Source: Triglochin maritima
Lineage: Eukaryota > Streptophyta > Magnoliopsida > Alismatales > Juncaginaceae
Direction of reading: 5' to 3'
DNA: 64,000 nt
Assembly (NCBI GenBank): GCA_963682175.1
Contig: OY821792.1
Span: 31,618,652-31,682,651 of the forward strand
Within the stretch, counting starts at the first letter, position 1. Every line of letters starts with the position of its first letter. Below are positions 59,457 to 64,000 of the stretch, in pieces. The notes under the pieces are model-generated. The model had not been told where the DNA came from. It made no database searches and was given only the letters and a program-made list of their open reading frames with translations. The position numbers and the translations under genes are program-made.

Positions 59457-60039
59457 TGATCTGGATTAGTTAAATTGCTCCATAAGGTATATGTTTTACA
59501 TGGCTATCTTTCTTTTGAACTTAACAGATGAATGTGTACATGTTTATATGTTTGCGTGGTGTTGAGGTAAAGAAGGTTTAGTATTCGTGTTTGCATGGTG
59601 TTGAGGTAATCCACAAGATTTTAGTAGTTATTGGATTGTTAGGGGGGTCGGATGTACGCAACCCTACCACTGTAAAATAGTGAGGTTGTTTCCGATTGAC
59701 CCAAATGTTGCAAATGCAACTGATCATCTGCGATTCCACAATAAATAAGAAATGCATATCATTTAATTAGTCATTTGATATAGTCCATGATGCTCCAAAT
59801 GCCAAAAATAACTTAACCTTTGATATCCTTAAAATAATAATAATAATAATAATTTTGCGGTATATATATGTATGTATATATATATATACTTGTGTTTTGT
59901 AGTGTGGTACCAAATTCCCATTTAGAAGTAAATAAGTGGTGGAGTACATCAACTCCATCAACAAAAAAATATTTTTCCAATGTGGGACTAAACTTTAACA
60001 CTTATGACCATAAACACACATTTGTATAAAAACACACAT
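59457..60039. other. Right flank of the CACTA element, duplicated DNA
   Basis: Continues the duplicated block interrupted by the CACTA element (tgatctggattagttaaatt and gtttgcgtggtgttgaggta), then the SINE-like fragment and AT-rich DNA. Confidence 0.5.
59638..59710 (-). mobile_element. Au-type SINE fragment
   Basis: On the minus strand GGTAGGGTTGCGTACATCCG followed by ACCCC, and upstream GGAAACAACCTCAC, match the well-known 3' part of the plant Au SINE. Only the 3' part is present. Confidence 0.6.
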
Positions 60040-60875
60040 TGGATAATTACATTGATCAGGGTGGTGAATTTATTTAAAATTTCCATTTGGGTGGTGATGT
60101 GGATTGGTTAAATTGCTCCATAAGGTATATGTTTTTCAAGGCTATCTAGCCTATCTTTCTTTTGAACTTAACAAAGAATATATAACCCATCCACGGCACT
60201 TTGGATAGTTTATTGGTATTAATGTCATGCTAAGTGCCTCTGTGGATGCCGGAGGACTCAAATGTCATGCTAAGTGCCTCTTTGAATATATTAATGTCAT
60301 CCACGGCACTTTGGATAGTTTATTGGATAGCCATTTCAGGTCCCTCATAGGACTCGACGTGAAATATCTACTATAAATGTTAAAGATGAAAATGCAAATA
60401 AGTCAGGTGTACGTACGTTTATATGTTTGCGTGGTGTTCAGGCAAACAAGGTTTAGTATACTTGTTTTCATGGTGTTGAGGTAATTAAACAAGATTTTAG
60501 TAGTTATTAGATTGATAGGGAGGTTGAATTTTCCCACTTACATTCAATATCACACGGTGCAATAATTTCAGAAGAAGAAAAAAAAACGAAGTCTGGTGTC
60601 GTGCATTTTCTGACTCTCTGGTCCACATTTTGATTATTTTGATGTATTTATATATTTGACATAGAACGTATTCAACCAAGTGCTTTATTTTTAGTGAAGT
60701 GAATTAGGGCTTTAATTTGTGCTTACTAATTAAGGATGCCAGCTGATTTGGAGTATTCTTAGAAATAGAGTTGTGTTCTGTTTAATAAAAACTCTTGAAA
60801 AAATCTGAAGGGTACATTTTAAAAGGTAGACAAAGTGCAACATTTTTTGCTGTTTTACACAAATATTGATAAATG
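60040..60875. repeat. Segmental duplication block, copy 2
   Basis: Partner of 48560-49350. It includes an extra local repeat of catgctaagtgcctct around 60225-60290. Similarity ends at about 60875, where the hAT fragment starts. Confidence 0.88.
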
Positions 60876-61640
60876 TTGGATGAAGATGTGGTGTTTCCAG
60901 AGTTATGTAGTACAAGATGGACTACAATTAATTAAATCATACCTAAGAAATGTTAGGAATGCAATTGTCTTTATAAGTTGTAATAGTACATCTTACATAT
61001 TAGAATTTTTTTTTTTGTATATATGATGTTAAATTTAGAAAATTTAAATTAGATATCTCCCGTATATGGAATTCTACCTATGAAATGTTAAAATTTTGTG
61101 CTGATCATCATCTTGCAATTCTAACTTTTTATAATGAAAAAAAAGACAATGTTAACCGACCAAGAATTGGAAATTTGTAATGTTATGTAAGTTTTCTTAA
61201 AACATTTTTTCACTTTCACTCAAAGATTAAGTGGACAATATTACCCGACGTATAACATATTTAACGAAATACGTCCAATTACAAAAGTATTTGCGAAATA
61301 TAAGGGAAATACTGATTTTGATAACATTTCAACTGTAATGGATGTTAAGTTTAATAAATATTGGAATCCTCCTCTGCTTAGCTTTCGTTTAACTTTTATT
61401 ATCGATCCTAGATTTAAAATTACTGGTTTACAAGTGTACTTGGAACAAATTTAGGAAAACTTGAATTATGAAAATTTTCAAAAGCATGTGAATAAATGTA
61501 GGTCTTCCTTAAACAATTACTTTGAAGAATATAAAAGACTAAATAGACAAACGGCTTCAAATGCTGCTAGTTCATCATCACAATCACCTCCAACTGCAAT
61601 GGAATTGGTAAGTCCAAAAAAAGTGAGTATGTGCAAACTG
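60876..61640 (+). pseudogene. hAT transposase fragment (Ac-like, RICESLEEPER type)
   Basis: Pieces of a hAT transposase occur in order in several frames. VVQDGLQLIKSYLRNVRNAI is near 60905-60970, WNSTYEMLK at 61065-61095, SGQYYPTYNIFNEIRPITK near 61230-61290, and NISTVMDVKFNKYWNPP then IIDPRFKITGLQ near 61325-61435. A stop follows (61452-61454), then an Asn/Ser-rich stretch to 61640. The C-terminal dimerisation domain is missing. Frameshifts and stops make it inactive. Confidence 0.78.
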
Positions 61641-63027
<1,387 letters not shown>

Positions 63028-63381
63028 TTATAGTTCCTGAGCAGAGACAGGAGCCATATTAGGTGCCTCATTAGATTCAGTATTAGAAGCTGAGACTGGA
63101 GCCATTTCTTGAGGTGCCTCTAAGGAGAGAGGAGCAGAGACGGGCTCCATGCTAGGCGGTTGCTCGAGGCAATCGTCGGCGCATTCCTTGAACTTGTCGA
63201 GGCACTCCGACTCGCATTGCTTATCAGTTGACGGTTCCCCGCATTGCTCCATGCATGACATACTTGTTTCTCGACAGGCGAGGACACACTTGAAGTTCGG
63301 TTCTAAGGATGATGGTATCATGGCGGTGGCGGCGGAGGAGCACATCATACCAACAATGAGGATCAACAACGCCATGCCCAT
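63028..63381 (-). CDS. Secreted protein with one 8-Cys module and Met/Ala/Pro-Val tail
   Basis: Intronless 117-aa protein. The start is ATG at 63381: the open frame runs further upstream, but only to a GTG. Residues 1-20 form a signal peptide (MGMALLILIVGMMCSSAATA). Cys at 32, 36, 43, 47, 56, 60, 67 and 71 give CVLAC, CMEQC, CESEC and CADDC: the same module as in the two-module genes, with the middle spacer lengthened from 6 to 8 residues (GEPSTDKQ). The tail is acidic with three MEPVSAP / MAPVSA repeats. The Cys spacing is shared with the genes at 43, 47 and 56 kb although other residues hardly match, so the relation is inferred from pattern, orientation and location. Fragments of this gene's tail occur at 48.8 kb and probably 60.3 kb. 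Confidence 0.82.
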   Translation of the reverse strand: MGMALLILIVGMMCSSAATAMIPSSLEPNFKCVLACRETSMSCMEQCGEPSTDKQCESECLDKFKECADDCLEQPPSMEPVSAPLSLEAPQEMAPVSASNTESNEAPNMAPVSAQEL

Positions 63382-63486
63382 CACGTACTTGGTCTCCAAA
63401 ATTAACACCAGTGTTTCTGTTGAATATCAGGCTTAATTTATTTGGTGGATGTGATATATGTTAGTTAAGGTGCTCCACAAGAACAC

Positions 63487-63494
63487 TATTTATA
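63487..63494 (-). promoter_or_regulatory. TATA box of the 63-kb gene
   Basis: TATAAATA on the minus strand, about 105 bp upstream of the start codon. Confidence 0.65.
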
Positions 63495-64000
63495 GAGTAT
63501 GCTTTTTGAAAGAAACTTAGCTTCTTAATTATCATTAAATATTTGGCGTGGAATTAAGGGAACTCGTTTACCTTATAACGTATGCAAAAAGTAATTAGAA
63601 ATATTTAGTTTATGTTGCTATATATAGTGAAAACAGATTATTTAGTGAGCACATCACATGGGTTATGGATGGAATAATATTGTTTGTTATTTAGATCTAA
63701 GTAGAAGTTATCAGACTGTAAGACCAAGAAAGTAACAAGTATACGTGGTTGGTGGGTGGAACAATTCTTAACAAGTTAGGTATTCTTAGAGAAATTTTGG
63801 TAATGGCTGTATTGTTGTTGACCATTACTGATGTGTTGAGTTTTGATTTAGTTACTTGTTACTGAAGGTGTAGCTACATGAATTCAAGAATAGAAGTCTT
63901 CTGAAGTTGAATAGAACGTAATTAATAGTGCAATTTTGATATATGAAAGAAACCCAAAGTCCAAACCCTTCACTTAATGGTTATGGAAACCTAGTAGATC
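63495..64000. other. Upstream flank of the 63-kb gene
   Basis: AT-rich, no coding frame seen. Confidence 0.4.

Noticed and set aside
59813..60001. Tyr/Ile-rich ORF
   Set aside because: Produced by a TAA/ATA microsatellite at about 59828-59890.
63028..63408. 126-codon version of the 63-kb gene
   Set aside because: The first codon would be GTG. The ATG at 63381 starts a normal signal peptide.

Overview
This is a window of nuclear DNA from a flowering plant, probably a eudicot. The genes are intron-rich, AT-rich introns separate GC-richer exons, the recognisable proteins are plant-specific forms (TON2/FASS, CC-type glutaredoxin, plant REV3), and the transposons are typical plant Ty3-gypsy, Copia, CACTA, PIF/Harbinger, hAT, Tourist and SINE elements. 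I see no rRNA, tRNA, CRISPR or bacterial features. The species cannot be told from the sequence.

The left half (1-37.6 kb) is ordinary gene space. It holds an FYV7/TAP26-type rRNA-processing protein (212-2633, +), an unnamed 46-aa one-helix membrane protein (3494-3634, -), a solo LTR (4135-5980), a CC-type glutaredoxin (7115-7426, -), about 5 kb of repeat-scarred intergenic DNA, a plastid-targeted NAD(P)-binding epimerase-like protein (12772-16052, +), the PP2A B'' subunit TON2/FASS (16948-23806, -), and the catalytic subunit of DNA polymerase zeta, REV3 (24767-37572, +). TON2 and REV3 are divergent and share a promoter region of about 1 kb. I rebuilt exon chains for all of these and they stay in frame. 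Two introns look like minor-spliceosome (U12) introns: an AT-AC intron in the epimerase-like gene and a GT-AG intron in REV3.

The right half (38-64 kb) is a decaying tandem cluster. Its main members are four intact minus-strand genes for small secreted proteins built on one unusual module of eight cysteines, CxxxC-x6-CxxxC-x6/8-CxxxC-x6-CxxxC. Three genes (43323-43961, 47568-48119, 55599-56171) carry two modules joined by a polyproline linker of very different length. A fourth (63028-63381) carries one module and an acidic Met/Ala/Pro-Val tail. A second, unrelated small-protein family has at least two broken members (38.2-38.7 and 50.0-50.4 kb) and perhaps a third (44.8-45.05 kb). Noncoding flanks are duplicated many times across the region. 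A PIF/Harbinger element with both ORFs broken, a Tourist-like MITE, a CACTA element, a CACTA remnant, a Copia gag fragment, a hAT transposase fragment and a SINE fragment have inserted into these copies, and in several cases an undamaged paralogue shows the empty site.

The most novel material is the eight-cysteine, 11-residue-periodic gene family and its polyproline expansion, followed by the two U12-type introns, the intronic 35-bp foldback in REV3, and the 46-aa membrane protein.
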